DNA from: Intestinimonas massiliensis (ex Afouda et al. 2020)
Lineage (GTDB): Bacteria > Bacillota > Clostridia > Oscillospirales > Oscillospiraceae
DNA length: 64,000 nucleotides
Direction of reading: 5' to 3'
Assembly (NCBI RefSeq): GCF_001244995.1
Contig: NZ_LN869529.1
Coordinates: forward strand, 1,258,957-1,322,956
Positions 33,934-42,920 of this stretch are shown piece by piece. The notes beneath the pieces were generated by a model. It ran no database searches and had not been told where the DNA came from. It saw only the letters and a program-made list of their open reading frames with translations. The translations under genes and the position numbers were made by a program. Position 1 is the first letter of the stretch. Each line of letters opens with the position of its first letter.

Positions 33934-35534
33934 TCCACATCCCCCAAAAGCAGCCAGGGCCAGCAAAAAGCCCAGACGCCGTCCGCATTCCGATAGCCGC
34001 AGCCCCAGTCCTCCAGGACATAGGTGAGCCCCTCCTCCGACGGTTCCAGCTCATAGGTCTCATCGCGGTAATCTCCCGTGCCGTCCCGGAACCCGGCCCG
34101 GAGCTCCGTCCGGCCCGTCTCCGGCGGCACATAGAAAGACAGCGATTCGCACTCGCCGTAGCCGGCCAGGACCGTTCCGTCCAAAGATACCAGGGCGTAC
34201 TGATACGCCCGCTCACTCAGCGCCTTCTGCAGGATGACATATTGCCCTGCCGCCTCCCGCACCACCCCCGCCAAAGGCAAGGGATAGGCCACACCATTTT
34301 GATAAAACAGAGTCTCGTTTCCCTGCATGCGGGACACGGCGCTGCCCCACCAGGTGGTCACCCGCTCCCCTACGGCGGGCTGTGCCAGCGGTGCGCCGTC
34401 CCCGCCGTAGGCTCCCAGCACCGTCACCATGCCGTTTCCGTCCTCGGCGGTGCAGTGGAGGTACCACAGCCCCTCCCGCCCGCCGACGTCATAACCATAG
34501 GAGTCGCCGCCGCAGGGGATGATCTGCTCCCCCTGGTTGGCCTCCAGCGCGAACCTGCCGTCCCGGCCCACCAGGGCGGGCAGGGAGCCGATGACCCGCA
34601 CCAGAGCCATCCCCTGAGAGAAGTTTCCCGCCTGTTCAAACATAGGCTCGATGGCCCAGGCGCCGGCCTTGTCGATGTAGCCCCACAAACCGCTCCTGCC
34701 ATCCTGCACGGCGGCCAGCCCCTCATAGAAGGGCTGGGCGGAGAGATAGGGGCCCAGAAGCCGCCGGCCGGTCTGGGCGTCGTAATAGTAATACTCCCCC
34801 TGGTAGGAGGTATTCACCACCATGCCGTCGGACCAGCCGCACATTTGAGGGGACCAGCCCCCCTCCGACTCGGCCGGGATGGTGAAGCGCACCGCCCCGC
34901 TCTCGTCCCACACCTCGGTCTCGCCGTTTTCCCGGGTGAGCAGCAGCGTATGATCGTCCGCGGCATAATAGTCGGTGTAGACCAGCTCTGTGACCCAGCT
35001 TCCATCCCGGGCTGCCGCGCCGTACCGCCACACCCAGGCCACAGGTCCGTCGTAGTCGACGTCCGGGTCGGGCTCCCGCTCCACCAGGACCCCCAGCAGC
35101 AGCAGGTCCGGCATGGGGTGGTAGAAGCTGGGGCCGTCCAGATAGCGGTCGCAGGGCGGGCCCACCAGGTCGTACACCGGGTCCACCACCACCTCCCCCC
35201 GCTCGGTCACCAGGCCGTATTTGTAGATGTCCGTGGGGACGCCCTCGTCCTCCTCCCCCATATACCGATGCCGGGCGGGGACCTTCTCCCCGGCGAAGGG
35301 GTACAGCTTTCCGTAATCGTCCGCCGGGATCAGCCGGTCCGTCCAGTTCTCATACCGCCGGGTGTAGAGTGGGACGTGCCCCTCCGCCTTGGGCTCCAGC
35401 TTGGACCAGTCGGTCTGGACCCGCACGCTGGGGGGAGACGGGGAGGCCGCGGGCGCAGGGGTCTCCTGGGGCGTCCCCGCGCATCCGGCCAGCAGGGCCA
35501 GCGCACACACAAACGGCATCCATTTCTTCATCAT
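33930..35534 (-). CDS. WG-repeat-containing lipoprotein
   Basis: 534 aa. Signal peptide with lipobox ALLAGC, an Ala/Pro/Ser linker, then beta-rich repeats. A clear WG repeat is SGLWGYIDKAGAWAIEPMFE followed by AGNFSQGMALV; other degenerate copies are KYGLVTERGEVVVDPVYD and ALVSLDGTVL. WG proteins are surface or periplasmic repeats of unclear function. It is translationally coupled to a shorter paralogue. ATG 35532-35534 or the next Met. Confidence 0.8.
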   Translation of the reverse strand: MMKKWMPFVCALALLAGCAGTPQETPAPAASPSPPSVRVQTDWSKLEPKAEGHVPLYTRRYENWTDRLIPADDYGKLYPFAGEKVPARHRYMGEEDEGVPTDIYKYGLVTERGEVVVDPVYDLVGPPCDRYLDGPSFYHPMPDLLLLGVLVEREPDPDVDYDGPVAWVWRYGAAARDGSWVTELVYTDYYAADDHTLLLTRENGETEVWDESGAVRFTIPAESEGGWSPQMCGWSDGMVVNTSYQGEYYYYDAQTGRRLLGPYLSAQPFYEGLAAVQDGRSGLWGYIDKAGAWAIEPMFEQAGNFSQGMALVRVIGSLPALVGRDGRFALEANQGEQIIPCGGDSYGYDVGGREGLWYLHCTAEDGNGMVTVLGAYGGDGAPLAQPAVGERVTTWWGSAVSRMQGNETLFYQNGVAYPLPLAGVVREAAGQYVILQKALSERAYQYALVSLDGTVLAGYGECESLSFYVPPETGRTELRAGFRDGTGDYRDETYELEPSEEGLTYVLEDWGCGYRNADGVWAFCWPWLLLGDVE

Positions 35535-35625
35535 GGTTCACCTCGCTTGTCCCCATCCTATCACACCCCCCGCGAGAAAGCCAGTCGGACCGGGCAACAA
35601 GAGTGTGACAAATGGTTACGCGCAG

Positions 35626-35655
35626 GGCCCCCGGCGCAAGCCGGGGGCCCTGCGG
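35626..35655. terminator. Terminator-like stem after the anti-sigma gene
   Basis: Perfect stem CAGGGCCCCCGGC / GCCGGGGGCCCTG with a GCAA loop, 9 nt past the stop at 35664; no strong U-run on either strand. Confidence 0.6.
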
Positions 35656-35663
35656 CTCTGCTT

Positions 35664-36785
35664 TTACTTCATGTCCGGGTAGAGGCGGATGGAGTCCAGC
35701 GAAGCCCAGGACACGGCCTCCTCCCCGCACAGGGCGGCCAGGTCGGCGGGGCGGCCGCTGACAAAGACCCCCTGGGCCTGCACCCCATGCGTCTCCACGT
35801 AGTCCAGCGCCCGCTGGTATTGGTCGTGCTCCGCGCCGCCCAGCTCCCACACCGTCTGCTTCTGGTCCATCATGTACCGCAGCAGGTCCTTGAAATGGTT
35901 TTCATAGAACGCCCCCCGGTCCGCATCCTCCCGGTGCTGCTCCGGGAACAGCCAGGGGTAGCGCTCCCTCATGCCATCCCTTGTGTCGGGGATAAAACCG
36001 TCGGGCTCGAAGCCGGTGGGCGGCAGGAGAACGCCGTCCCCCTCCAGGGTGCGCACCTTGACCCAGCAAACCCGCAGGTCCGGGTGGGCGTCCATCAACC
36101 CGGCCAGCTCGGCCATGGACAGATCCCGGTCAAAGGACAGGCACAACACCCCCTGGGTGTAGTCGGGCAGCTCCCGCAGCTTTTTCGCCGCCTCCGCCGG
36201 GCTCTGCCCTGGAGCGTACTCCCCGCCGTCCCCCGCGGACTTCCATTGGTTCACCGGACAGTACCCCTCCCAAAAGGCGTCCTCGAAGGATAGGTCCCAC
36301 AGATGGACTGCACCCTGCATGCGGGCAGGCCGTCTGCCGCCTCCGGTCCAGTCGCCCATCTGGAGGGTCACCTCCCACCGGCCCAGGCCGGTGTTCTCGG
36401 CATAGGCGCCGGAGCAGCTCCGGGTCGGGAAGAACAGAGAGGAATAGACCGCCATGGCCTGCTCCAGATTCTCCCGCTGGGGGTTGTAGAAGAAAAACTG
36501 ATTGAGCAGCGGCCACAGCAGAAGCCGCCCGACGAGCAGCACCGCGCAGGTGACGGCCACCGCCAGTCTTACGGTCTCTCTCCGGCTGCGGCGGGCCCGC
36601 CGCTTCACCGCCCGGTACTCCCTCGCTTCGGCCTCTGTCGGGGGCTCCGGCAGGTCCAGCTCGTCATGCTGGGCCACATGGTCGGTGAGCAACCGGAATT
36701 TGGCCAGCTCTTCCTCCACCCGGGCCGCTTCCTCCGCCGTGGCCGCCCCCGTCCGGTATCTCTCGTAGAGCTCTTCAAACCTCAT
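35664..36785 (-). CDS. Anti-sigma factor with sigma-regulator-type C-terminal domain
   Basis: 373 aa. An N-terminal cytosolic helical region (RFEELYERYRTGAATAEEAA) is followed by one transmembrane helix (~80-100: LAVAVTCAVLLVGRLLLWPL). A large extracytoplasmic domain with YTQGVLCLSFDRDLSMAELA, ending WASLDSIRLYPD, matches the Sigma_reg_C pattern. It overlaps the ECF sigma gene by 11 nt, so the pair is coupled. ATG 36783-36785 fits GGAGG spacing better than the ATG two codons earlier. Confidence 0.8.
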   Translation of the reverse strand: MRFEELYERYRTGAATAEEAARVEEELAKFRLLTDHVAQHDELDLPEPPTEAEAREYRAVKRRARRSRRETVRLAVAVTCAVLLVGRLLLWPLLNQFFFYNPQRENLEQAMAVYSSLFFPTRSCSGAYAENTGLGRWEVTLQMGDWTGGGRRPARMQGAVHLWDLSFEDAFWEGYCPVNQWKSAGDGGEYAPGQSPAEAAKKLRELPDYTQGVLCLSFDRDLSMAELAGLMDAHPDLRVCWVKVRTLEGDGVLLPPTGFEPDGFIPDTRDGMRERYPWLFPEQHREDADRGAFYENHFKDLLRYMMDQKQTVWELGGAEHDQYQRALDYVETHGVQAQGVFVSGRPADLAALCGEEAVSWASLDSIRLYPDMK

Positions 36786-37272
36786 AGCCATCCTCCTCCA
36801 TGATCTGTCTCAGCCGCTGCCGGGCCCGGCACAGGGCGGTCTTGGCCGCCCCGGGACTCAGGCCGGCCAGCTCCCCTACCCGGGCCAGGGGCAGTCCCCC
36901 GAAATAGTGGAGGGTCAGCAGCTCCCGGGGGCGCTCCGGCAGTCTGGCCAGAGCCCGGTAGAGGGCGGCGTACCGCTCCTCCTGCAAAATTCCCTCCAGC
37001 ACATCGTCCGGAGCGGTCAGCGGCAGGTCCTCCGGCGGCGCCGGGTGCCGCCGCCTTCCCCGGCGGACCTCGTCCAGCCACCGGTGCCTGCACACCTTCA
37101 GCAGCCAGTAGCGAAAGCCGGGGCTGCCCTCCTCCAGGGTGAGTAGGGCGGTCTCGAAGGCGGCGGAGACGATGTCCTCCGCCTGGGCCGGGTCCCCGCA
37201 CAGAGACAGCGTATAGAGGAGGGCAGGGCGGTAGTGGGCCCGGTACAGCTCCTCCAGCGTGTCGCGGCGCAT
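36775..37272 (-). CDS. ECF-type RNA polymerase sigma factor
   Basis: 165 aa with sigma region 2 (LYRAHYRPALLYTLSLCGDP, EDIVSAAFETAL, WLLKVCRHRWLDEVRR) and region 4 (RALARLPERPRELLTLHYFG, ELAGLSPGAAKTALCRARQR). Followed by its overlapping membrane anti-sigma. The WG lipoproteins downstream of the anti-sigma are possible regulon members, by position only. Confidence 0.9.
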   Translation of the reverse strand: MRRDTLEELYRAHYRPALLYTLSLCGDPAQAEDIVSAAFETALLTLEEGSPGFRYWLLKVCRHRWLDEVRRGRRRHPAPPEDLPLTAPDDVLEGILQEERYAALYRALARLPERPRELLTLHYFGGLPLARVGELAGLSPGAAKTALCRARQRLRQIMEEDGYEV

Positions 37273-37322
37273 CGTCCTCCCTCCTTCTGTTTAGAAAACG
37301 TTTCCGGCGGCAAAAGGTTACA

Positions 37323-37356
37323 CAAAAGGCGCGGAGAAATGCTCCGCGCCTTTTCA
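37323..37356. terminator. Terminator between the sigma operon and the YgiQ gene
   Basis: Stem AAAAGGCGCGGAG / CTCCGCGCCTTTT with an AAATG loop, just downstream of the YgiQ-type gene on the minus strand. Confidence 0.75.
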
Positions 37357-37359
37357 TGT

Positions 37360-39348
37360 TCAGCCTCCGCCCTTCCGGGGCCGGGCGTTCTTCTTGGGCT
37401 TGGGCTTGGCCCAGCCCGCCTTCCGGACGGGAGCCGCCGGGCGGGCGCAGGCAGCCTGCCGGGCCGCCGTTTTTTTCTGTCCCGCCGGACGGGAGCCCTT
37501 CTTGGGGCCCTGAGAAGCCCCGCCCCCCGCCGGACGGCGGCCGTCTGCTGGACGGTCAGGCCGGAGCAGGCACTCCCTGCCATAGCCGATCAGGTCCTCC
37601 CGGTGGGTGCGGCGGAGGGCCTCCAGCACCAGCCGCCGCTTTTCCGGCCGCTTCCACTGCATCAGGGCCCGCTGCATGGCCTTCTCGTGGGGATCGGTGG
37701 GGACGTAGACCGGCTGCATGGTCCTGGGGTCCAGGCCGGTGTAGTACATACAGGTGGACAGGGTGCCGGGGGTGGGGTAGAAGTCCTGAACCTGCTCGGG
37801 CTGACGGCCGGAGCGGTTGAGCCACTCGGCCAGCCGCACCGCGTCGTCCAGAGTGCAGCCCGGGTGAGAGGAGATGAGGTAGGGCACCAGGTACTGCTCC
37901 TTGCCGTACTTCCGGTTGAGTCGCTCGTACTTCTGCCGGAACTTCTCATAGACCTCCACATGGGGCTTTCCCATGTAATCCAGCACCCCGTTGACACAGT
38001 GCTCCGGGGCCACCTTGAGCTGGCCGGACACGTGATATTTCACCAGCTCGGCGAAGAACTCCCCGTCCCGGTCCTGCATCAGGTAGTCGAACCGGATGCC
38101 GGAGCGGATGAACACCTTTTTGACGCCGGGGATGGCCCGGATCTCCCGCAGCAGCTTGAGGTAGTCGGTCTCGTCGGCGTCCAGGTTGGGGCAGGCCTGG
38201 GGGGACAGGCAGGCCCGGTTCCGGCACATGCCCGCCTTGAGCTGCTTCTGACAGGAGGGATGCCGGAAATTGGCGGTGGGCCCGCCCACGTCGTGGATGT
38301 AGCCCTTAAAGCCGGGGTGCTTCACCAGGCGCTCCGCCTCCCGCAGCACGCTCTCGTGGCTCCGGGCGGAGATGGTCCGCCCCTGGTGGAAGGCCAGGGA
38401 GCAGAAGTTGCAGGCCCCAAAGCAGCCCCGGTTATGGATGATGGAGAAGCGGACCTCCTCGATGGCGGGCACGCCCCCCATGGCGTCGTACATGGGATGG
38501 GGCTCTCCCACATAGGGCAGCTCGAACACGGCGTCCAGCTCGGCGGTGGTCAGGGGCATGGCGGGGGGATTGGCAATGAGCAGCCGGTCCCCGTGCTTTT
38601 GCAGGATGGCCTTCCCCCGCACCGCGTCGTGCTCCTCGTACTCCACCTGATTGGCCTGGGCGTAGGCCCGCTTGTCGGCGCAGACCGCCTCGAAGGAGGG
38701 GACCTCCACCATGGGGTAGGCGCACTGGCCGGGGTGCCGCCCGGCGAAGCAGGTGCCCCGCACGTCGGTGATCTGGTCCACCGGCGTGCCTGAGGCCAGC
38801 CGGGCGGCGATGGCGCGGCTGGCGGTCTCCCCCATGCCGTAGACCAGCAGGTCGGCCTGGCTGTCGAATAGGATGGACCGGCGGACCTTGTCCTCCCAGT
38901 AGTCGTAGTGGGCGAAGCGGCGGAGGCTGGCCTCCAGCCCGCCGATGATGAGAGGGATGTTCCCAAAGACCCGCCGGACCATGTTGGCGTAGACGATGGT
39001 GGCCCGGTCGGGGCGGAGGCCGGGCTGATTCCCGGGGGAATAGGCGTCGTCCCGGCGGCGCTTTTTGGCCACGGTGTAGTGGGCCACCATGGAGTCGATG
39101 TTGCCGCCGGAGACCATCACCCCCAGCCGGGGACGACCCAGGGCGGTAAAGGCGGCGGGGTCCTTCCAATCCGGCTGGGCCAGCACCGCCACCCGGTAGC
39201 CCTCGGCCTCCAGCACCCGGGAGATGATGGCCGGACCGAAGGAGGGGTGGTCCACATAGGCGTCGCCGGTGATGATGAGGAAATCGCAGTCCTCCCAGCC
39301 GCGGGCCCTCATATCTGCTTTGGAGACAGGGAGGAATTGGGTGTTCAT
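37360..39348 (-). CDS. YgiQ family radical SAM protein
   Basis: 662 aa. N-terminal B12-binding-like region (FLPVSKADMRARGWEDCDFL, VDHPSFGPAIISRVLEAEGY), then the radical SAM core with CFGACNFCS (~residue 320) and the UPF0313 signatures IHDVGGPTANFR and KVAPEHCVNGVLDYMGKP. The last ~65 residues are Lys/Pro/Ala/Arg-rich, a basic tail typical of the family. Reaction unknown. Confidence 0.92.
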   Translation of the reverse strand: MNTQFLPVSKADMRARGWEDCDFLIITGDAYVDHPSFGPAIISRVLEAEGYRVAVLAQPDWKDPAAFTALGRPRLGVMVSGGNIDSMVAHYTVAKKRRRDDAYSPGNQPGLRPDRATIVYANMVRRVFGNIPLIIGGLEASLRRFAHYDYWEDKVRRSILFDSQADLLVYGMGETASRAIAARLASGTPVDQITDVRGTCFAGRHPGQCAYPMVEVPSFEAVCADKRAYAQANQVEYEEHDAVRGKAILQKHGDRLLIANPPAMPLTTAELDAVFELPYVGEPHPMYDAMGGVPAIEEVRFSIIHNRGCFGACNFCSLAFHQGRTISARSHESVLREAERLVKHPGFKGYIHDVGGPTANFRHPSCQKQLKAGMCRNRACLSPQACPNLDADETDYLKLLREIRAIPGVKKVFIRSGIRFDYLMQDRDGEFFAELVKYHVSGQLKVAPEHCVNGVLDYMGKPHVEVYEKFRQKYERLNRKYGKEQYLVPYLISSHPGCTLDDAVRLAEWLNRSGRQPEQVQDFYPTPGTLSTCMYYTGLDPRTMQPVYVPTDPHEKAMQRALMQWKRPEKRRLVLEALRRTHREDLIGYGRECLLRPDRPADGRRPAGGGASQGPKKGSRPAGQKKTAARQAACARPAAPVRKAGWAKPKPKKNARPRKGGG

Positions 39349-39409
39349 GGTTTTTTTACCTCATTTGTTTTGACGTGATCGGGAGGGCGCTCCTCCCCTG
39401 CGGCGGCCT

Positions 39410-39616
39410 CTATCGGTCGTCGGTGCGGCCCATCAGGAAGTCCACCGTCACCTTGAAGTGGTCGGCCAGGGCCCAGAGGTTGTCGAAGCCGGGCTTCTGC
39501 TCGCCGTGCTCAAAGCGAACGACTTGCTTTGTCGAAATTCCAATCGCCTTTGCCAGTTCAGGCTGGGTCTCACCGACTTGCTTTCGCAGCGCCTTGAGTC
39601 TTTCTTCAAATTTCAC
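39410..39616 (-). CDS. XRE family helix-turn-helix protein
   Basis: 68 aa from GTG 39614-39616 (KFEERLKALRKQVGETQPEL), chosen because AGAGG lies 8 nt upstream. The HTH is ELAKAIGISTKQVVRFEHGE, followed by LADHFKVTVDFLMGRTDD, typical of small Cro/C1-type repressors. Divergent from a DUF6809-like gene across a promoter with an imperfect operator repeat, an arrangement common in mobile or regulatory modules. Confidence 0.85.
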   Translation of the reverse strand: MKFEERLKALRKQVGETQPELAKAIGISTKQVVRFEHGEQKPGFDNLWALADHFKVTVDFLMGRTDDR

Positions 39617-39628
39617 GGCATCCACCTC

Positions 39629-39675
39629 TTGACATGTACCAATCAGTCCATTATACTAATCATGGTCTAATTAGT
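39629..39675 (+). promoter_or_regulatory. Promoter and imperfect operator between the XRE and DUF6809-like genes
   Basis: TTGACA (39629-39634) and TATACT (39652-39657), 17 nt apart. The -10 is flanked by ACCAATCAGTCCAT (39638-39651) and ATGGTCTAATTAGT (39662-39675), which match as an inverted repeat at 11 of 14 positions. Confidence 0.65.
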
Positions 39676-39699
39676 CTATTTATAGGGAGGGAATCCAAT

Positions 39700-39966
39700 A
39701 TGGATACTCACGTTGTCAGCGACCTCTATTTCGGCAAGCTTGACTACCAAGATGATGAAGCCGCCCGGGTCCCCGGCTATCTCCCCGCTCTGGACGAGTT
39801 TTCCAACGCCTGGGACGCCCTACGCGGGGCGCTGGACGCCGAGGAGCGCAAGCTGCTGGTCCGCCTCATCGACGCCCACAGCGCCCTGCTGGAGGTCTCC
39901 CGCGAGGAATTTTTTGTCCGGGGTTTCCGTCTGGGCGGGCAGTTGGTCCTGGAGCTGGCCCCCTAA
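39700..39966 (+). CDS. DUF6809-like small acidic protein
   Basis: 88 aa, all-helical and acidic: DLYFGKLDYQDDEAARVPGY, EERKLLVRLIDAHSALLEVS, ending FRLGGQLVLELA. Similar small proteins occur near XRE regulators and mobile DNA in Firmicutes; function unknown. GGGAGG lies 9 nt upstream of ATG 39700. It overlaps the convergent phosphatase-acetyltransferase gene by 4 nt. Confidence 0.65.
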   Translation: MDTHVVSDLYFGKLDYQDDEAARVPGYLPALDEFSNAWDALRGALDAEERKLLVRLIDAHSALLEVSREEFFVRGFRLGGQLVLELAP

Positions 39967-41111
39967 TACCCGATGGACTTCTCCAGCAGGTCCAGGGGTA
40001 CCCGTGTCCCCTCGGCGGAGCCTACCCGGTAAAAGCCGTAGCGCTTGTAAAACCGCTGGGCCACCAGATTGTCCGGCGCGCAGCGCAGGCGCAGGTACCG
40101 CCGCCCCAGGGGCCGGTAGACCGACACCGCCTGACCCAGGAGCTGCACCCCCAGGCCCTGCTTGCGGTGGCTGGGCATCATATAGACGAAGGGGATATAG
40201 CCGATGCCCTTCTCGGCGTGGCGCTGGAGGTCCAACTGGAGCAGGCCCGCCAGCTCGTCCCCCAGCATGGCGCAGGTCACCGCCCGGCGGTCGTACCGCC
40301 ACTGGGCCAGGGCGTCCTGATAAAAGCCCTCCTCCTCGTAGTGGGCGGGGCTGCCGTGGATGTTGAGCCAGGCCTCTCTCCGGCACCGGCGGTAGATCTC
40401 CCCCTCCCGCTCCATGTCCAGGGGACGGAACCACAGGTTGGAGTCGGCGCGGGAGCCGCTGTCCTGCTTCCACCAGCGCTGGCGGGCAAAGGTGGAGATC
40501 TCCTCCGGCAGGTGGGAGGCGTCGTCGTGAAAGACCACCCGGACTGCGTCGCCGTCAAATTCCAGCAGGGAGACCGCGGTGTTGTCGCTGTGGGGCAGGC
40601 GGGCGGAGTCGGCCTCCGGGATGTTCTGGAAGGCGGCCAGCAGATTGCGGATGGCGGTGCCGTGGGAGACCACCGCCACCGTCTGGCCGGGGTGGTTCCG
40701 GACGAGCTGCCGCACCGAGGCGGTGGTCCGCCTCCGCAGCTCCCGGAAGGACTCGCCCCCCTCGGCCCGAAACTCCGGGGCGTTGCGGTTGAAGCGGTCC
40801 AGCTCCGCCGGGTCCAGCCGGGCCACCTCGCCCCAGGTCCGGTCCTCCCAGTCCCCCAGGTGGATCTCCCGCAGCCCCTTCCGGGTGGTCAGGGCCAGGC
40901 CCTTGGGCTTGCAGATGGCCCCGGCGGTGGTGCGGGTGCGGAACAGGTCGCTGGAGTAGACCGCGTCCACAGGGATGCCCTCAAAGCGGTGGGCCAGGGC
41001 GGCGATCTGCCGGTAGCCGTTGTCGGTGATGAGGCTGTCGTACCAGCCATGGATGCGGCGGTAGAGGTTGCCCTCCGCCTCCGCGTGGCGGACGAGATAC
41101 ATTCGAGTCAT
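39963..41111 (-). CDS. Histidine phosphatase-GNAT acetyltransferase fusion
   Basis: 382 aa. Residues 1-~205 are a histidine phosphatase/phosphoglycerate mutase domain: YLVRHAEAEGN (catalytic His), the REIHLGDWED motif and VAVVSHGTAIRNLL (second His). Residues ~225-382 are a GNAT domain with acetyl-CoA loop MMPSHRKQGLGVQLLG and the closing AQRFYKRYGFYRVG. Each half is complete. The fusion suggests dephosphorylation and acylation of one substrate, but none is known. Upstream of it lies the pyr operon. Confidence 0.85.
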   Translation of the reverse strand: MTRMYLVRHAEAEGNLYRRIHGWYDSLITDNGYRQIAALAHRFEGIPVDAVYSSDLFRTRTTAGAICKPKGLALTTRKGLREIHLGDWEDRTWGEVARLDPAELDRFNRNAPEFRAEGGESFRELRRRTTASVRQLVRNHPGQTVAVVSHGTAIRNLLAAFQNIPEADSARLPHSDNTAVSLLEFDGDAVRVVFHDDASHLPEEISTFARQRWWKQDSGSRADSNLWFRPLDMEREGEIYRRCRREAWLNIHGSPAHYEEEGFYQDALAQWRYDRRAVTCAMLGDELAGLLQLDLQRHAEKGIGYIPFVYMMPSHRKQGLGVQLLGQAVSVYRPLGRRYLRLRCAPDNLVAQRFYKRYGFYRVGSAEGTRVPLDLLEKSIGY

Positions 41112-41141
41112 AGTCTGACGCTCACTTCTTTGTGGATTTTC

Positions 41142-42053
41142 CTACCAGGGTCTGACCGCCCCGGTGAGCTGAGACACCCGCTCCAGCCCCTGCCGGGCGG
41201 CGAGGGCCGCCAGGCCGTCCCGGACCTTCAGCGGCGCGTAGGGGTCGGCAAAGCAGGCGGTGCCCACCGCCACGGCGGAGGCCCCCGCCAGCATGAGCTG
41301 GGCGGCGTCCTCTGCCGTGGCCACGCCCCCCATGCCCAGCACGGGGATCTGCACCGCGCCGGACACCTCCCAGACCATCCGCACCGCCACAGGCAGCACG
41401 GCGGGGCCGGACAGGCCGCCGGTGTTCTGCTTCAGAATGGGGCGGCGGGTATTCACATCGATGCGCATCCCCCGCAGGGTGTTGATGAGGCTCACCGCGT
41501 CGGCTCCCGCTCCCTCCACCGCCCGGGCGATCTCGGTGACGTCGGTGACGTTGGGGGACAGCTTGACCATGACGGGCACGGCGGAGTGGGCCTTGGCGAT
41601 CCCGGTGACCTCGGCGGCCAGCTCCGGCCGGGTGCCGTAGGCCAGCCCGCCCGCCTTCACGTTGGGGCAGGAGATGTTCACCTCGATCATATCCACCCCC
41701 GCCGCCGACAGCTTTTCGCACATGACGCCGTACTCCTCAGGCGTGTCGCCCGAGATGTTGGCGATGATTCGGGTGTCGAACTGCTTCAGATAGGGCAGCT
41801 CGGCGCGGATGAATTCGTCCACCCCCGGGTTCTGGAGCCCCACGGAGTTGAGGATACCCATGGGGGTCTCGGCAATGCGGGGGGCGGGGTTGCCCTCCCG
41901 CCGCCGGGGAGTCAGCCCCTTGATGCAGATGCCGCCCAGTTCGCTCAGGTCGTAGAACTCCCCGTACTCGTGGCCGAAGCCGAAGGTGCCGGAGGCCACC
42001 ACCACGGGGTTTTTCAGCGTCATCCCGGCCAGGGTGACGGTCAGATCAGTCAT
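41142..42053 (-). CDS. pyrD: Dihydroorotate dehydrogenase B, catalytic subunit
   Basis: 303 aa. FMN-binding barrel with ASGTFGFGHEYGEFYD, GLTPRRREGNPAPRI, the class 1B active-site cysteine segment EVNISCPNVKAGG, and GMGGVATAEDAAQLM at the phosphate site. It works with PyrK, oxidising dihydroorotate with NAD as acceptor. ATG 42051-42053 overlaps the pyrK stop by 8 nt. Last gene of the operon. Confidence 0.95.
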   Translation of the reverse strand: MTDLTVTLAGMTLKNPVVVASGTFGFGHEYGEFYDLSELGGICIKGLTPRRREGNPAPRIAETPMGILNSVGLQNPGVDEFIRAELPYLKQFDTRIIANISGDTPEEYGVMCEKLSAAGVDMIEVNISCPNVKAGGLAYGTRPELAAEVTGIAKAHSAVPVMVKLSPNVTDVTEIARAVEGAGADAVSLINTLRGMRIDVNTRRPILKQNTGGLSGPAVLPVAVRMVWEVSGAVQIPVLGMGGVATAEDAAQLMLAGASAVAVGTACFADPYAPLKVRDGLAALAARQGLERVSQLTGAVRPW

Positions 42054-42855
42054 TCCAGTCCACCTCCCGGCTGTCAAAGACGGGGCCGTCCTTGCACACA
42101 TGCTTCATCCGGCCGTCCGCCGTCTTACAGGCGCAGACCAGGCAGGCCCCCACGCCGCAGCCCATGCGCTCCTCCAGGGAGACCTGGCAGGGCACGCCGT
42201 ACCGCTCCGCCAGGGCGGCCACGCCTTTCAGCATGGGTCTGGGGCCGCAGGCCAGGATCACCGGCCTTGCCGGCGCGCCGCAGCAGGCGGTGCAGGCGTC
42301 CCCGGCACAGGCTTCGGCGGCCAGGAATTCCTCCACCAGCTCGGTGACGAAGCCCTTCCGGCCGGTGGAACCGTCATCGCTGATGACATGCAGGCAGCGG
42401 CAGTATTCCGCAAAGTCCCCGGTGAGCATCAGATGTCCCTCGTCCCGGAAGCCCAGGCAGGCGTGGACTTCTCCGCCCCGGGAGGCGGCGTACTTGGCGC
42501 AGCCCAGCAGCGGGGGCACGCCGATGCCGCCCCCCACCACCAGCAGCTTTTTCCCGGACACGTCGAAGCCCCGGCCCAGGGGGCCCAGAACGTCCAGCTT
42601 GTCGCCGGCCTTCCGGCGGGAGAGCCACTCGGTGCCCTCGCCCCGGACCTCAAAGACCACCCGCAGGGTGTCCCCCATCCAGTCGCAGATGGAGATGGGC
42701 CGCCGGAGCAGGCGGGAGTGACCACACTTGATGTGGATAAACTGGCCGCAGGAGACCTGACCGGCCAGCTCCTCCCCCACGTCCAGGGTGAGGGAGAAGG
42801 CAAATGCATTGAGCTTCACCGCTTCCGCCACGGTGCAGAGGGCTTGAATCGGCAT
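42046..42855 (-). CDS. pyrK: Dihydroorotate dehydrogenase B, electron-transfer subunit
   Basis: 269 aa from ATG 42853-42855 after GGAGG. A ferredoxin-reductase-like FAD domain (GQFIHIKCG, RRPISICDW) precedes the NAD domain (LLVVGGGIGVPPLLG) and a C-terminal 2Fe-2S site (MGCGVGACLVCACKT, then HVCKDGPVF). It passes electrons from PyrD to NAD. Overlaps pyrD. Confidence 0.94.
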   Translation of the reverse strand: MPIQALCTVAEAVKLNAFAFSLTLDVGEELAGQVSCGQFIHIKCGHSRLLRRPISICDWMGDTLRVVFEVRGEGTEWLSRRKAGDKLDVLGPLGRGFDVSGKKLLVVGGGIGVPPLLGCAKYAASRGGEVHACLGFRDEGHLMLTGDFAEYCRCLHVISDDGSTGRKGFVTELVEEFLAAEACAGDACTACCGAPARPVILACGPRPMLKGVAALAERYGVPCQVSLEERMGCGVGACLVCACKTADGRMKHVCKDGPVFDSREVDWND

Positions 42856-42920
42856 GGGGCACCTCCAGGATAAAAGATGATCAGGGGCGCTTACCGCTCC
42901 CAGTCGGGCTTGCTTTTCGT

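Noticed and set aside
32979-36293. An 1100-codon plus-strand open frame
   Set aside because: It lies antisense to the two WG lipoproteins and the anti-sigma gene, crosses a bidirectional terminator and has biased Pro/Gly/His composition.
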